In this document: positions 37,468 through 46,154 of the stretch, in pieces | How the letters are laid out: every line of letters begins with the position of its first letter | How positions within the stretch are numbered: position 1 is the first letter of the stretch | From: Rhodocyclales bacterium | GTDB lineage: Bacteria; Pseudomonadota; Gammaproteobacteria; Burkholderiales; Rhodocyclaceae | Assembly (NCBI GenBank): GCA_016235165.1 | Contig: JACRLX010000022.1 | Coordinates: forward strand, 186,001 to 250,000 | Direction of reading: 5' to 3' | Length of the DNA stretch: 64,000 bases | Translations under genes and position numbers: made by a program | Notes under the pieces: generated by a model | Told to the model about the DNA's origin: nothing | Database searches by the model: none | The model's input: only the letters and a program-made list of their open reading frames with translations

Positions 37468-38253
37468 ATGAATTTGACGCAGGCCACCCTGCACGGCCGT
37501 CACGCCGTCGTTACCGGCGGCGGGCGCGGCATCGGCGCCACGATCGCCCGTGCCCTGGTCGAGCAGGGCGCCGCCGTCACCCTGATGGGCCGCAACGACC
37601 TCACGCTGGAAGACGAAGCCGCGCGCCTGCGGCCGCTGGGCCGGGTGCATTGCCAGGCGGTCGACATCGCCGATGCCGAATCGACCAGCGCTGCATTTGC
37701 CGGCGCCGAGCGCGCGCTCGGCCCGGTCACGATACTCATCAACAACGCCGGCCAGGCGATCAGCGCGCCGCTGGGCAAAACCGACCTTGCCTTGTGGAAC
37801 CAGATGCTGGCGGTGAACCTCACCGGGACGTATCTGGGCATCCACGCCGTGCTGCCCGGCATGCTGCAGGCAGGATGGGGGCGCATCGTCAATATCGCCA
37901 GCACCGCGGCGCTCAAGGGCTATCCCTATGTCGCCGCGTACTGCGCCGCCAAGCATGGCGTGCTCGGGCTCACGCGCGCGCTGGCGCTGGAGCTGGCGAA
38001 AAAGCCGGTGACGGTGAATGCCGTCTGCCCCGGCTACACCGAGACCGACATCGTGCGAGAGAGCATCGCCAACATCCAGGCCAAGACCGGGCGCAGCGAG
38101 GCCGAAGCGCGGGCCGAGCTGGTCAAGCACAATCCGCAGGGCCGCCTGGTGCAGCCCGCCGAGGTTGCCAACGCCGTGCTCTGGCTGTGCCAGCCCGGCA
38201 GCGAATCAATTACCGGCCAGGCGATCTCGGTCGCCGGCGGCGAAACCACTTAG
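37468..38253 (+). CDS. SDR-family dehydrogenase
   Basis: A 261-aa short-chain dehydrogenase with NAD motif [36 protein letters not shown], catalytic Ser in [11 protein letters not shown] and YCAAK, and [11 protein letters not shown]. It resembles 3-hydroxyacyl-CoA / 3-oxoacyl reductases. Lies 13 bp after the ligase and 9 bp before the acyl-CoA dehydrogenase, so the trio is one transcript. Together with the BadH-like SDR on the other strand, the cluster has two distinct hydroxyl-oxidising enzymes. Confidence 0.88.
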   Translation: MNLTQATLHGRHAVVTGGGRGIGATIARALVEQGAAVTLMGRNDLTLEDEAARLRPLGRVHCQAVDIADAESTSAAFAGAERALGPVTILINNAGQAISAPLGKTDLALWNQMLAVNLTGTYLGIHAVLPGMLQAGWGRIVNIASTAALKGYPYVAAYCAAKHGVLGLTRALALELAKKPVTVNAVCPGYTETDIVRESIANIQAKTGRSEAEARAELVKHNPQGRLVQPAEVANAVLWLCQPGSESITGQAISVAGGETT

Positions 38254-38262
38254 GAATCCGAC

Positions 38263-39450
<1,188 letters not shown>

Positions 39451-39470
39451 GCGAAGTTCGCGTCGCTGAG

Positions 39471-39495
39471 AGTCGGCGCTGGTGGTACGGCGATT
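39471..39495 (+). repeat. Dispersed 25-bp repeat, copy 3
   Basis: Head AGTCGGCGCTGG, tail TGGTACGGCGATT; 20 bp downstream of the acyl-CoA dehydrogenase stop and just outside the cassette array. Confidence 0.65.
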
Positions 39496-39574
39496 CGACG
39501 AATGCGGCGCAGAAATGACAATCGGCACGCACCAGTCGGAGAGACGTTTGCGGGTCGAACAGGGGATTTCTGCG

Positions 39575-39643
39575 CTTCAATGCGCAGATGGCCGGCGCTG
39601 CGCGGCTTCATCGCGCAGCGTCCTCTGGAACGACGGGTTCGGC
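39575..39643 (-). repeat. attC site of the brnTA cassette
   Basis: 69 bp. R'' box GCCGAAC (39643-39637) and a degenerate R' ATTGAAG (39581-39575) flank an imperfect palindrome with GACGCTGCGCGATGAAGC / GCGCAGCGCC. It begins 8 bp after the brnA stop. Confidence 0.7.
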
Positions 39644-39650
39644 CAAATTT

Positions 39651-39950
39651 CTAGGCGCTGCGCGAGTGGCGCGCCACGTACTGCCGCAGCACGCCATCCA
39701 TGCGCGACTGCCAGCCTTCGCCCGTGGACTTGAAGTAGGCAACGACCTCGGGGCTGTAGCGCACCGACACCAGCAGCTTCTTGTTTTCGGACTTCGGTCG
39801 CCCGCGCAACGACCGCAAGGGGACCATTGCCTTAAGCTGAGCAGGTGTAAGCGGCTGAGCATCGGGGTCGCTTTTGGCCGCCGCAGTAATGGCTTTGTCT
39901 TCGGCCGCGGTAGGCATGCGAACGGCAGGTCGTTTAGAGACTTTCGACAT
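39651..39950 (-). CDS. brnA: BrnA-type antitoxin
   Basis: A 99-aa antitoxin of the BrnT/BrnA type II system. The N-terminal half is linker-like; the C-terminal half has LRGRPKSENKKLLVSVRYSP and VVAYFKSTGEGWQSRMDGVL, the ribbon-helix-helix fold typical of BrnA. It binds BrnT and, as a complex, represses the shared promoter. Overlaps brnT by 17 bp. Located as second gene of an integron-like cassette, where such modules stabilise the array. Confidence 0.87.
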   Translation of the reverse strand: MSKVSKRPAVRMPTAAEDKAITAAAKSDPDAQPLTPAQLKAMVPLRSLRGRPKSENKKLLVSVRYSPEVVAYFKSTGEGWQSRMDGVLRQYVARHSRSA

Positions 39951-40203
39951 AGTGCTTCACCTCACGACGATTGGCGCGGCGAAGGCTGATGATTCTTCGC
40001 ACTTTGCCCCGATCCACAAAGGCCACGTAGTACAGGATTTCGGTCTTCGGAGCGAGCGCGATCATTCGCGTCTCGTCGTATTCGAACCGTTCATCAACCC
40101 ACACCAGCGCCGCTTCCCAATCGAGCTCGACAGCCATGAGCAAAGACACGCCGTGTTTCGCCTGGTTTGCCTCATCCTTGGCCGGATCGAATTCGATACG
40201 CAT
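39934..40203 (-). CDS. brnT: BrnT-type ribonuclease toxin
   Basis: An 89-aa toxin of the RelE-like BrnT family, with the typical start MRIEFDPAKDEANQAKHGVS, the central DETRMIALAPKTEILYYVAF and RRIISLRRANRREVKHYVE at the end. It would cleave RNA when antitoxin is lost. The ATG is 3 bp from a perfect 20-bp palindrome that is probably the operator of the operon. Catalytic residues look intact, so the module is probably functional. Confidence 0.88.
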   Translation of the reverse strand: MRIEFDPAKDEANQAKHGVSLLMAVELDWEAALVWVDERFEYDETRMIALAPKTEILYYVAFVDRGKVRRIISLRRANRREVKHYVESL

Positions 40204-40205
40204 CT

Positions 40206-40246
40206 ATTACTGTAGCTACAGTAATTACCATTGTCAAACCGACAAT
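40206..40246. promoter_or_regulatory. brnTA operator region (20-bp palindrome)
   Basis: ATTACTGTAGCTACAGTAAT at 40206-40225 is a perfect 20-bp palindrome just upstream of brnT. A second dyad ATTGTC/GACAAT (40230-40246, 5-bp spacer) follows. Both fit binding by the BrnA ribbon-helix-helix protein. Confidence 0.6.
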
Positions 40247-40261
40247 GGGCGCTTCTTTGGG

Positions 40262-40349
40262 GCCGAATGTGGAGCGGACCGGCGCCGCGCGGCTTCATCG
40301 CGCAGCGGCCAGAGAGCGAAGCGAACGCGGTCGACCGGCGGGTTAGAAC
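40262..40349 (-). repeat. attC site of the HEPN-gene cassette
   Basis: 88 bp. R'' GTTCTAAC (40349-40342) and R' ATTCGGC (40268-40262), enclosing the palindromic core GGCCGCTGCGCGATGAAGCC / GCGCGGCGCC. R'' is adjacent to the stop codon of the gene. Confidence 0.75.
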
Positions 40350-41306
40350 TCAGCAGCGCCGGAGGTCCGACATGAATTCGGGACTTTTGAGGGCAAAGAT
40401 GATGAGTTCCTTTACGTTGTCGCGAAGAAAGCGAACAACCGTACTATGGTCACGAAGTACTTGGTATTCAGCATTGAAGTTCGCAACGCTTCCATGCGCA
40501 ACGCTGCTGCGATAGCCGTAAAGCTTCTTCCAGATCTTTTCCTCTGTAGAGTTCAGGAAGTACTGATCAGGAGTGATTGGCCGAGCGTATCGCTTTCGAA
40601 GCAAGATGATCTTGTTTGCGATTTGATGATTAATGGAGTCGAGGGTTTCGGTAAGTCTAGGGGCATGAGTGGTGAGCGATTCAATGATTGAAAACAGCCC
40701 AACGACAGCAAGACTTGACTGCAGGGGAACGCGACGAAGGGCAGAGAAGTTGTCTAACGCGCTCGCCACAAAGGAGAACTCGGCGCGCATATTCTTGTAC
40801 AACGGCCAGAGATCGCCAATCGACGCAATTTGTTGGGTGGTTAGCGACGTTGCGTTCGTGAAAGCGCAGTCATGACTGCTGTACTTCTCAAAGATGTGCA
40901 ATGGCATGGCCTGCATGCCCCGAATTTCCCCAATTTGAGCAGGCTCCGAGAAATAGATTTGAAATGCAAATTCAAGGTCAGTTGGCAACAACAACCCAAT
41001 CGTCTCAATTTCGTGAATGTTGTGGTTGGTTGGCTCAAATGCAACTACCCAGTACTTCCACTGGTCAGGCGGTAGCGGTTCGACGTGAAACGTGGTTGAT
41101 GTGCCCTGGCGTTCCTCTCTAATCGTGTCCTCATAGTGGACCCACTGGTAAAACGGACCGCGCATTGATTGCCGAAGTCGCTCCTGGATCAGAACAATTT
41201 CGTCTTCTCGCGCCCGACGAAAGATGTGTCCAGGAATCAAGGTTGCCGGAAGGTCTCCGACCACCTGTATGTGGGAGGCAACGAATGCGAGGCCGCTTTT
41301 TAGCAT
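40350..41306 (-). CDS. Cassette gene: HEPN-like protein of unknown function
   Basis: A 318-aa protein. The N-terminal two thirds are not recognised. The C-terminal region has VVGLFSIIESLTTHAPRL, a helix with NHQIANKIILLRKRYARP and then KKLYGYRSSVAHGSV, an R-x4-H motif typical of HEPN RNases, most like the ApeA-type HEPN group. HEPN proteins are common in toxin-antitoxin and antiphage systems. Start at ATG 41306, 10 bp inside the cassette; a longer open frame would run through the upstream attC and is rejected. The stop codon abuts its own attC. Confidence 0.75.
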   Translation of the reverse strand: MLKSGLAFVASHIQVVGDLPATLIPGHIFRRAREDEIVLIQERLRQSMRGPFYQWVHYEDTIREERQGTSTTFHVEPLPPDQWKYWVVAFEPTNHNIHEIETIGLLLPTDLEFAFQIYFSEPAQIGEIRGMQAMPLHIFEKYSSHDCAFTNATSLTTQQIASIGDLWPLYKNMRAEFSFVASALDNFSALRRVPLQSSLAVVGLFSIIESLTTHAPRLTETLDSINHQIANKIILLRKRYARPITPDQYFLNSTEEKIWKKLYGYRSSVAHGSVANFNAEYQVLRDHSTVVRFLRDNVKELIIFALKSPEFMSDLRRC

Positions 41307-41311
41307 CTGAG

Positions 41312-41398
41312 TTCTAACGTAGAGCGGACCGGCGCTGCGCGGCCTTATCGCGCAGCGTCCAGCGACCGAAGGGAGCGAGGTCGAGCGCCGGGTTGGGC
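41312..41398 (-). repeat. attC site of the membrane-protein cassette
   Basis: 87 bp, the best-conserved of the three. R'' GCCCAAC (41398-41392) and R' GTTAGAA (41318-41312) enclose GACGCTGCGCGATAAGGC / GCGCAGCGCC and a GGTCC segment. The form closely follows the general attC consensus RYYYAAC...GTTRRRY. Confidence 0.8.
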
Positions 41399-41440
41399 GC
41401 GGTGGTACGCCACGGCAAGGCAAACTGAGTTGGCACAAGT

Positions 41441-41464
41441 GTCGGCGCTGGTGACACAGCGATT
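41441..41464 (+). repeat. Dispersed 25-bp repeat, copy 4 (inside a cassette)
   Basis: GTCGGCGCTGG then TGACACAGCGATT; it lies between the stop codon of the cassette gene (41469) and its attC, so it has moved with, or into, the cassette. Confidence 0.55.
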
Positions 41465-41468
41465 GGGC

Positions 41469-42266
41469 CTAATTGGGGATTTCTGAAAACTTGGCGAAAC
41501 GAACACGGTCTTTCAGGATTTCTATCTTGGCATATAACCACTTTCCCTTTCCGGCTGATGGGCACTCGGCTGTTGCAAGCACCTTTAGCGGAGCATATGG
41601 CTCGGCGCGCAAGAGAACCTGAATGCGTTTAAGGTCATCGGCTGATGGAGGCTGAAAGTCTGAGAGCTGCGTACGAACACAGCTTTCCCCGTCGCTAACA
41701 ATAGGCGCGTCATACCTGATTTGGAGCCGCACCAACTTTCCTTTGCTAGCAATTGTTTCCTTGGGATCAACTCTGGGGCCAGGCGTAAAAGTTCCCCCCT
41801 CGGAAAACCGGCCAACGAAGATCCATCCCGATGTGGGAATGTCCTGAGTTGGTAGGCCCGCTTGGATCGCAGTTTCCTTAATGGCATTTTCTTGCTTCCG
41901 CATCGCGACCTGCATTTCGTCCACCCGCTTGAGGGCGGCTTTCACCGATGCCTCGGCAAGACTTATGCCTGGCCCGGGGGAGTTGTTGGAAGATGAAAGT
42001 TGAGTTGATGCGGCTTCCAAGTCAATCTGCGTGTCGACTAAGGAATTCGCTACGTCGAAGGACTCGTTTGCAACAAGCTTCACTCCGGCGATATTGATTT
42101 CCTTGACTTGGAGATTGAGAGCCTTAAGTCTCCTTTGTGCCCACGATGGATTAGCAATCGCTGCAACGGCAAAAGCCGACAGCACCGCGAGTACACAGAA
42201 CTTCATCAAGTCCGTAAGCAGAGCCAAAACCTTCGAGAGTCTCTCTACCTTCTGCTCGATTGCCAT
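41469..42266 (-). CDS. Cassette gene: membrane-anchored protein of unknown function
   Basis: A 265-aa protein with one N-terminal membrane segment (about residues 22-43, LMKFCVLAVLSAFAVAAIA), a helical, probably coiled-coil stretch (about 45-135) and a C-terminal domain of about 120 residues starting near TSGWIFVGRFSEGGTFTPGP. I do not recognise the family. Start at ATG 42266; a longer open frame to 42326 crosses the cassette boundary at 42306 and is not used. First cassette of the array. Confidence 0.7.
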   Translation of the reverse strand: MAIEQKVERLSKVLALLTDLMKFCVLAVLSAFAVAAIANPSWAQRRLKALNLQVKEINIAGVKLVANESFDVANSLVDTQIDLEAASTQLSSSNNSPGPGISLAEASVKAALKRVDEMQVAMRKQENAIKETAIQAGLPTQDIPTSGWIFVGRFSEGGTFTPGPRVDPKETIASKGKLVRLQIRYDAPIVSDGESCVRTQLSDFQPPSADDLKRIQVLLRAEPYAPLKVLATAECPSAGKGKWLYAKIEILKDRVRFAKFSEIPN

Positions 42267-42306
42267 GTCGTTTTCTCCGGAACTGGTGGATGATAAGAAG
42301 CCCAAC

Positions 42307-42739
42307 GTGAAATCGACGACGTACAAAACAGGAAGCAGGATGTTGGCCTGTCCAATAACATGGCTTGATGCAGCTTGGTCTTGCTAATTCGGCGCATATT
42401 GCCAGGGGTCGGCTACGAGTGCCGGGTAACTGATTTGTACCTTGCGCGAGCGATGAGGCTGGCGATTGCCAATCAGGATAGTCAAATGGCAAGTGACTGT
42501 CCACTCGCGGGTCGCCCCCGGGTCACCTGGGTTCGCCTATGCCATAGGTGGTCGGCTTCCACCGTTGCCCGCCGGCCTGGGCAGTTTGCATGGGAACTGG
42601 CTCCGCTACGCTTCCTTCGCACATCCCGCCGGAACAATTGCCGCACCGCAGCTAACGCACTGCGTCATGACTTCCTCCCCGGCGAAGCCTATAAGGAAGC
42701 TGCAACGGCAACGCGACAACACACAATGGAGGAGCGGAC
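42307..42739. other. Gap without a convincing gene, upstream of the cassette array
   Basis: 433 bp. No integrase remnant or clear attI is visible. A small palindrome CCTATG-C-CATAGG lies at 42536-42548. Open frames here are short and lack family features or RBS. Confidence 0.5.
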
Positions 42740-43051
42740 ATGACCTGGACTACCTTGCACGACAAGGCCCTGCAACTGGGTTTCGAACTGGTGTGCCATG
42801 CCAGTGCGGCGACGACGCGGCCGGACGGACATTGGGTGCGCGTCGGCAGTTACGACCAGACGGCGGAGCTGTGGGCGCAGCCGGTGACCGAGCAGGCGCG
42901 GGCGATTCCGCCCGAGCGCATCGCGGCGATCATTTCCGCCTGTTCCAAGCACGTGGCGACGATTGGCGACTACGACGAAGACTTCCATGCCTCGCTGGCG
43001 CCGGTCCGTGCGGCGCTGGACAATCCAGACCACGGGCGCATGCCGGCCTGA
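42740..43051 (+). CDS. Hypothetical protein
   Basis: A 103-aa soluble protein starting MTWTTLHDKALQLGFELVCH, with a strong RBS (GGAGGAG) 6 bp upstream. It contains several Trp, His and Cys residues and no membrane segment. I do not recognise a family. GC content and codon use match the chromosome rather than the cassettes. It is convergent with the phytochelatin-synthase-like gene, 17 bp apart. Confidence 0.65.
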   Translation: MTWTTLHDKALQLGFELVCHASAATTRPDGHWVRVGSYDQTAELWAQPVTEQARAIPPERIAAIISACSKHVATIGDYDEDFHASLAPVRAALDNPDHGRMPA

Positions 43052-43068
43052 GCGCCGGGCCGGCAACG

Positions 43069-43857
43069 TCAGCGCGGCTGCACCAGGATGTAGCCGCGGT
43101 TCTCCACGGTGTCGAGGGTGCGCATGCCTCTGATCAGCGTGGCGATCGGCATCCACACCCAGCCGGCGCTGGAGGGGTTTACGTCCATCACCAGCACCGA
43201 GTCGGTTTCCTCGTCGTAGGCGCCGAGCGGCGAGATGTGGCCGCCGCCGGGCTGGCCGACGTCGCGGCGGCGGTAGTTGACAATGACGTAGTCGCCGCCG
43301 CGCTTCAGGTTGTCGACCATGTCGGCGCGGATCACCTGCTCCGGCAGCGTGTCATCCACCACCACCAGCCGCGTGTCCAGGCCATGCGCGCGCAGCAGGG
43401 CATCGAACTGGCGCAACTGGTAGCCGGCGTCGCGCAGCGTCTTCCCGTCGATCGTGATCGGTTCGCCGAGGACCTGGGCGCGGGTCTTCGGTCCCCTGTC
43501 GATTACGTTGTCCTGGGTGAAGCGCGGCACGGCGAGCTCCACCGTGCCCGGCAGGTGCAGCGTGTCGCCGGGGCGCAGGCGGCTGCGGTCGCGTGGCAGC
43601 TCGGGGCTGCCGCTGCGCATCGTGTTGAGCACGATGGCGGCCGTGGTGGGGCCGCAGAAGGCGATGTTGGATTGCGCTTCGAACTGGTTGGCGAGGCCAG
43701 GGAAATCGAGTTTGGCCTTCGCCCGCGCCAGGCGGGTGATGCCCTCGTCGGAATTGAAGGCAACCAGGGGCGGGGGCGCATCGTCCCGCGCCAGCGCAGG
43801 CGCAATGCTCGCCGTGGCGAGCAGGGCCGCGAATGCAAGACGTGCCAGCAGTGACAT
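43069..43857 (-). CDS. Phytochelatin synthase-like cysteine peptidase
   Basis: A 262-aa exported protein with a signal peptide (about 1-23, MSLLARLAFAALLATASIAP then ALA) and a papain-like phytochelatin synthase domain. The catalytic triad is visible: Cys in IAFCGPTTAAIVLNT, His in GGGHISPLGAYD, Asp in SVLVMDVNPS. Bacterial single-domain homologues mainly hydrolyse glutathione to gamma-glutamylcysteine. Periplasmic location suggests a role in glutathione or metal/thiol turnover. No neighbouring metal-resistance gene is seen. Confidence 0.87.
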   Translation of the reverse strand: MSLLARLAFAALLATASIAPALARDDAPPPLVAFNSDEGITRLARAKAKLDFPGLANQFEAQSNIAFCGPTTAAIVLNTMRSGSPELPRDRSRLRPGDTLHLPGTVELAVPRFTQDNVIDRGPKTRAQVLGEPITIDGKTLRDAGYQLRQFDALLRAHGLDTRLVVVDDTLPEQVIRADMVDNLKRGGDYVIVNYRRRDVGQPGGGHISPLGAYDEETDSVLVMDVNPSSAGWVWMPIATLIRGMRTLDTVENRGYILVQPR

Positions 43858-43925
43858 TGCCTACTCCGGTTGTTCGTACGGAGGGCTGAGTCTAAGCGAA
43901 TCCGCACCGCGCCGGCCGCCCCGAA

Positions 43926-43950
43926 AGTCGGCGCTGGCGGCACGGCGATT
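43926..43950 (+). repeat. Dispersed 25-bp repeat, copy 5
   Basis: Head AGTCGGCGCTGG, tail CGGCACGGCGATT. With flanking CGAAA and TTTCG the imperfect stem is longer here. It lies 8 bp beyond the stop codon of the aldehyde dehydrogenase gene. Confidence 0.65.
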
Positions 43951-43958
43951 TTCGCTGC

Positions 43959-45413
43959 TCAGATCGGATAGTGCTGCGCCGTGGTCTGTATCGTGATCCA
44001 GCGCAGGTCGGTGAATTCGGCGATCGCCGCCTGGCCGCCGAAACGGCCCCAGCCGCTGGCCTTGACGCCACCGAAGGGCATCTGGCCTTCGTCGTGCACC
44101 GTCGGCGCGTTGATGTGGCAGATGCCGGATTCGATGCGCCGCGCCACGTCCATGGCGCGCACCACGTCGCGGCCGAAGACGGCGGCCGAGAGGCCGTACT
44201 CGGTGTCGTTGGCCAGCGACACGGCCTCCTCGATGTCGTGGAAGCGCATCACGGCGGCCACCGGGCCGAAGGACTCCTCGCCGTAGAGGCGCATCGCCGG
44301 CGTCACATGGTCGAGCACGGCGGTCTGCATGATGCTGCCGGCCGGCGCCTGGCCGCCGCTGGCGAGGCGCGCGCCCTTGGCCACGGCGTCGTCGATCAGC
44401 GCCTTGACGCGCGCCGCGGCCTCGCTGCCGATCATCGAGCCCAGGGCGCAACCCTCGGCGCCGGGCAGGCCGGCCTTGAGCGAGGCGGCCTTGGCGGCGA
44501 ACTTCGCGACGAAGGCGTCGGCCACCTTGTGGTCCACGATGATGCGCTCGGTGGACATGCAGATCTGCCCGGAGTTGAAGAAGGCGCCGAAAGCGGCGGC
44601 CTTCACCGCCTCGTCGAGGTCGGCGTCGTCGAGCACGACGAAGGGTGCCTTGCCGCCGAGTTCGAGCAGGCAGGGCTTGAGGTGGCGCGCGGCTTCCTCG
44701 GCGATCAGGCGGCCGACGCGCGTCGAGCCGGTGAAGTTCACGCGCCGCACCGCCGGGTGGGCGATCAGCGCATTGACCACGGCGCGGGCGTCGTCCGGCG
44801 CGTTGAGCACGACATTGACCACGCCCGGCGGGAAGCCGGCCTCGCGCAGTACCTTGCCGATCAGGCGATGGGTCAGCGGGCACAGCTCCGAGCCTTTCAG
44901 CACCACGGCATTGCCGCAGGCCAGCGGCATCGCCACGGCGCGCACCCCGAGGATGACCGGGGCATTCCAGGGGGCGATGCCGACCACCACGCCGGCCGGC
45001 TGGCGCAGCGCCATGGCCATGGCGCCGGGCTTGTCGGAGGGGATGATCTCGCCCTTGACCTGGGTCGTCATGCTCGCCGCCTCGCGCAGCATGTTGGCGG
45101 CGAGGAAGCAGTTGAAGCCGGCCCAGGGCGCGGCGGCGCCGGTCTCGGCGGCCATCGCGGTGATGAAATCCGGCGTGCGCTGGTCGAGCAGGTCGGCGGC
45201 CTTGTTGAGCAGGGCGCGGCGCACCCCGGGCCCGCTTTGCGACCAGCCGGCGAAGGCGGCGGCGGAGGCGTCGGCCGCGGCCCTGGCGCTGTCGACCGTG
45301 CCGGCCGCGTAGCGCGTGGCGACATCGCCGGAGATCGGGTTGAGGCGGTCGAAGGTCGCGCCGCTGGTGGAGGGAACGTCCTGGTTGTTGATGATCATCT
45401 GGGCTTGCAGCAT
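43959..45413 (-). CDS. Aromatic aldehyde dehydrogenase (vanillin/salicylaldehyde type)
   Basis: A 484-aa NAD(P)-dependent aldehyde dehydrogenase. Catalytic glutamate in LLELGGKAPFVVLDDADLDE, nucleophilic cysteine in FNSGQICMSTERI, C-terminal MPFGGVKASGWGRFGG and ending RWITIQTTAQHYPI, the tail typical of vanillin, benzaldehyde and salicylaldehyde dehydrogenases. The internal start ATG 45413 has GGGAG seven bases upstream. However, the reading frame continues without a stop from the upstream livF, so a LivF-dehydrogenase fusion protein is also possible. Its aldehyde substrate probably enters or arises from the aromatic acid handled by the adjacent Liv system. Confidence 0.88.
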   Translation of the reverse strand: MLQAQMIINNQDVPSTSGATFDRLNPISGDVATRYAAGTVDSARAAADASAAAFAGWSQSGPGVRRALLNKAADLLDQRTPDFITAMAAETGAAAPWAGFNCFLAANMLREAASMTTQVKGEIIPSDKPGAMAMALRQPAGVVVGIAPWNAPVILGVRAVAMPLACGNAVVLKGSELCPLTHRLIGKVLREAGFPPGVVNVVLNAPDDARAVVNALIAHPAVRRVNFTGSTRVGRLIAEEAARHLKPCLLELGGKAPFVVLDDADLDEAVKAAAFGAFFNSGQICMSTERIIVDHKVADAFVAKFAAKAASLKAGLPGAEGCALGSMIGSEAAARVKALIDDAVAKGARLASGGQAPAGSIMQTAVLDHVTPAMRLYGEESFGPVAAVMRFHDIEEAVSLANDTEYGLSAAVFGRDVVRAMDVARRIESGICHINAPTVHDEGQMPFGGVKASGWGRFGGQAAIAEFTDLRWITIQTTAQHYPI

Positions 45414-46154
45414 GGTGGTCTCCCGGGTTTGGTTGGGGTTGGGGGTGGCGGCGCCGAGGTAGGCGCGCCTTACGGATTCGTCATTGCGCAGATCGCTCGC
45501 GCTGCCGGCGCCGACGATGCGGCCGTTTTCCAGCAGGTAGCCGCGGTCGGCGATTTCGAGGCTGCGCCTGGCATTCTGTTCGACCAGCAGGATGCCCGTG
45601 CCGGTGTCGCGCACCCGCCCCAGCGCGGCGAAGAGTTCGCCGCAGACCAGGGGCGAGAGGCCCAGCGAGGGCTCGTCGAGCAGCAGGATCTCGGGCGCCG
45701 ACATCAGGGCGCGGCCGATGGCGACCATCTGCTGCTCGCCGCCGCTCATGGTGCGCACCGTCTGACGGCGGCGTTCGGCGAGTTTGGGGAACAGCGCCAG
45801 CACCCGCTCCAGGCGTTCGCCTTCGCCGGCGCGCGCACGCTGCGCGTAGGCGCCCAGCGCGAGGTTTTCGGCCACCGTCAGGTCGCCGAAGATGCCGCGC
45901 CCCTCGGGCACCAGGGCCAGGCCGGCTTCGACGATGCGGTGCGGCTTGGCGCCGGCCAGCGGCCGGCCGTCGAGTTCGATGCGCGTCGGCGCGGCGGCCG
46001 CCAGCAGGCCGGCGATGGCCTTCAGCAGCGTGGTCTTGCCGGCGCCGTTGGCGCCCAGTATCACGACGATCTCGCCGCGGGCGACCGAGAGCGAAACGCC
46101 GTCCAGGGCCCGGTGGCTGCCGTAGCTCACGGTGGCGTCGCGCACCTCAAGCAT
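45414..46154 (-). CDS. livF: Branched-chain-type ABC ATPase LivF (system 3), in frame with the dehydrogenase
   Basis: ABC ATPase domain of about 235-247 residues. Walker A LGANGAGKTTLL, signature MSGGEQQMVAIGRAL, Walker B LLLDEPSLGL. The usual LivF end (RRAYLGAA) is followed by TPNPNQTRETT and then directly by the dehydrogenase methionine with no stop codon. The coordinate 45414 marks only the domain boundary; the frame closes at 43959. Start at ATG 46154 ([12 protein letters not shown]) or 46160; both overlap the end of livG. Confidence 0.85.

Larger units (their letters stand above)
39575..42306 (-). mobile_element. Integron-like gene-cassette array (three cassettes, no integrase in window)
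   Basis: Three minus-strand units each consist of one or two genes followed closely by an attC-like site (41312-41398, 40262-40349, 39575-39643). The first bases of each cassette are the exact or near complement of the R'' box of that cassette's own attC: TTGGGC at 42306 with GCCCAAC, GTTAGAAC at 41318 with GTTCTAAC, and ATTCGGCC at 40268 with GGCCGAAC. That is the signature of excisable cassettes. Gene starts lie 10-65 bp from cassette starts. Base composition is lower in GC than the flanks. No integrase or clear attI is seen, so it may be a cassette cluster lacking an integrase. Confidence 0.8.

Noticed and set aside
39507-39575. A fourth attC formed by the inverted repeat GCGCAGAAAT / ATTTCTGCGC
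   Set aside because: The arms are perfect but the R and L boxes of attC are missing and no cassette gene is associated.
41312-41438. Extended N-terminus for the HEPN-like cassette gene (start at 41438)
   Set aside because: The extra 44 codons would translate the attC site and cross the cassette boundary; the ATG at 41306 is 10 bp inside the cassette.
42375-42743. 122-codon plus-strand open frame upstream of the hypothetical gene at 42740
   Set aside because: It has an Arg-rich composition, lacks an RBS, and ends just inside the better-supported gene.
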